Assembly: GCA_903958265.1 (NCBI GenBank)
Contig: CAJBSQ010000651.1
Coordinates: forward strand, 1 to 6,667
Direction of reading: 5' to 3'
Origin: an uncultured Planctomycetaceae bacterium
Lineage (GTDB): Bacteria > Planctomycetota > Planctomycetia > Pirellulales > UBA1268
Length of the DNA: 6,667 nucleotides
In this document: piece by piece, positions 6,084 through 6,667 of the stretch
Layout: each line of letters opens with the position of its first letter
How positions within the stretch are numbered: position 1 is the first letter of the stretch
Notes under the pieces: model-generated
Database searches by the model: none
Told to the model about the DNA's origin: nothing
What the model saw: the letters and a program-made list of their open reading frames with translations, nothing else
Program-made: the position numbers and the translations under genes

Positions 6084-6111
6084 GGTGGCCACCGGTCGAG
6101 GCCGATATAAT
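6084..6111 (+). promoter_or_regulatory. Promoter with perfect -10 and palindrome at the -35 position
   Basis: TATAAT (6106-6111) is a perfect sigma70 -10 box facing the gene at 6180 and would give a leader of about 60 bases. No -35 box lies 16-18 bases upstream; instead the perfect 10-bp palindrome GGTGGCCACC occupies 6084-6093, overlapping where the -35 would be. This suggests an activator-dependent or otherwise regulated promoter. The region also lies 110-140 bases before lpxK, so a regulator here could affect both directions. Confidence 0.5.
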
Positions 6112-6179
6112 CAGGTCGGGTCGCCGGAGGCAGCTTCGCCGCCGATGCCTCCGGTACGCCCGCGCGGTGGAGTTGCCCG

Positions 6180-6667
6180 ATGGCCACAGTTTCCAAGAGC
6201 GCGACCGACCCGCTGGCCGTGGCGGCCTGGACTCCCGACGCCGGTGGGGAATCGAAGTCGGAGCGGTATCTCGCCAAGCGGCTCGCCGCGGCGGCTGCCG
6301 ACTTCAAGGGAGTGGCCCTGACCACGTTCCTGCTCGCGGTCGGCGTGGGGGCCATGCTCTGGTTGGCCGTGGGGATCGTGGCCGAGCACTGGCTCGTGCG
6401 AGGAGGCCTGCCGGTCTGGGCACGCTGGTCGTGGCTGGCCGTCGGCCTCGCCCTGCTCGTCGCCGCGGCGGTTCGCTGGGTCCTACCGCTGGTGCGGTAT
6501 CGCGTGAATCTCGTCTATGCCGCACGGGTCCTCGAGCAGGAGCATCCCGATCTTCACAACGACGTGGTCAACGCGGTGCTCGCCCGGGCGCATGCTGACG
6601 AGACGACGCCGCTGGTAGTGAAGTCGCTGAGGCGCCGAGCGGCCAAGCAGCTCTCCGGCATGTCGGG
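6180..6667 (+). CDS. DUF4175-like two-helix membrane protein, partial (C-terminus off right edge)
   Basis: From ATG 6180, 162 codons stay open to the window edge; GGTGGAG lies 7 bases before the ATG and the frame has a stop at 6108-6110 with no earlier start. Residues 1-44 are soluble, helices span about 45-69 and 83-105, then a charged stretch with YAARVLEQEHPDLHNDVVNAV (split at 113-133) and basic residues follow. Two N-terminal helices followed by an 'E-x4-P-x-L-x-D/N' helix is the layout of large DUF4175-like proteins common in planctomycetes, which continue into long soluble regions of unknown function. The assignment rests on this pattern alone, as most of the protein is missing. It is divergent from lpxK and has its own good promoter, so it is not part of the lipid A operon. 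Confidence 0.7.
   Translation, partial: MATVSKSATDPLAVAAWTPDAGGESKSERYLAKRLAAAAADFKGVALTTFLLAVGVGAMLWLAVGIVAEHWLVRGGLPVWARWSWLAVGLALLVAAAVRWVLPLVRYRVNLVYAARVLEQEHPDLHNDVVNAVLARAHADETTPLVVKSLRRRAAKQLSGMS

Noticed and set aside
5972..6355. 128-residue N-terminal extension of lpxK
   Set aside because: The frame is open but would cover the TATAAT promoter and the first 58 codons of the divergent gene, and has no LpxK similarity.
5285..6598. Plus-strand open frame of 437 codons opposite lpxK and running into the DUF4175-like gene
   Set aside because: It is antisense to conserved LpxK motifs and in a different frame from the well-supported gene at 6180.
1..6667. tRNA, rRNA, CRISPR, insertion sequence or attachment site
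   Set aside because: No regularly spaced repeats, transposase-like frame, cloverleaf or conserved T-loop in a plausible place was found on either strand.

Overview
The window comes from a very GC-rich genome and most resembles a planctomycete (Pirellulales-like), judged by four things together: two adjacent membrane-anchored prenyltransferase/squalene-oxidase-repeat (alpha/alpha toroid) proteins, a DUF4175-like two-helix membrane protein, lipid A biosynthesis (lpxK, so a Gram-negative envelope) and a bL33 ribosomal protein that has lost most of its zinc cysteines. This placement is inference from gene content; no rRNA or other phylogenetic marker apart from bL33 is present.

Layout, left to right. 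Positions 1-1096 (minus) hold the N-terminal 365 codons of a toroid protein that runs off the left edge. A 380-base gap (1097-1476) has a candidate promoter with an overlapping palindrome and a cluster of inverted and direct repeats. Positions 1477-3153 (minus) hold a complete paralogue of the first gene. A 379-base gap (3154-3532) separates it from the divergent rpmG (3533-3697, plus), whose start is preceded by a small hairpin. A short convergent gap with a possible terminator follows. Then, on the minus strand, lpxK (start 5971) is followed by a GT2 glycosyltransferase (start 4889, end 3783); the two overlap by four bases (GTGA) and almost certainly form one operon. A 208-base divergent region with a perfect TATAAT box leads to a plus-strand DUF4175-like gene (6180 onward) that runs off the right edge.

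How the genes work together. lpxK and the glycosyltransferase form an envelope-glycolipid unit: LpxK phosphorylates the lipid A precursor and the transferase plausibly adds a sugar to lipopolysaccharide or another surface glycan. The two toroid paralogues each carry a TonB-type N-terminal helix (Ser-x3-His), a Pro/acid-rich periplasmic linker and a C-terminal toroid domain that lacks the Asp-rich catalytic motif of terpene cyclases. They look like TonB-architecture proteins with a toroid in place of the usual TonB C-terminus, and this is the most interesting observation here. No mobile element, CRISPR array, tRNA or rRNA was seen.
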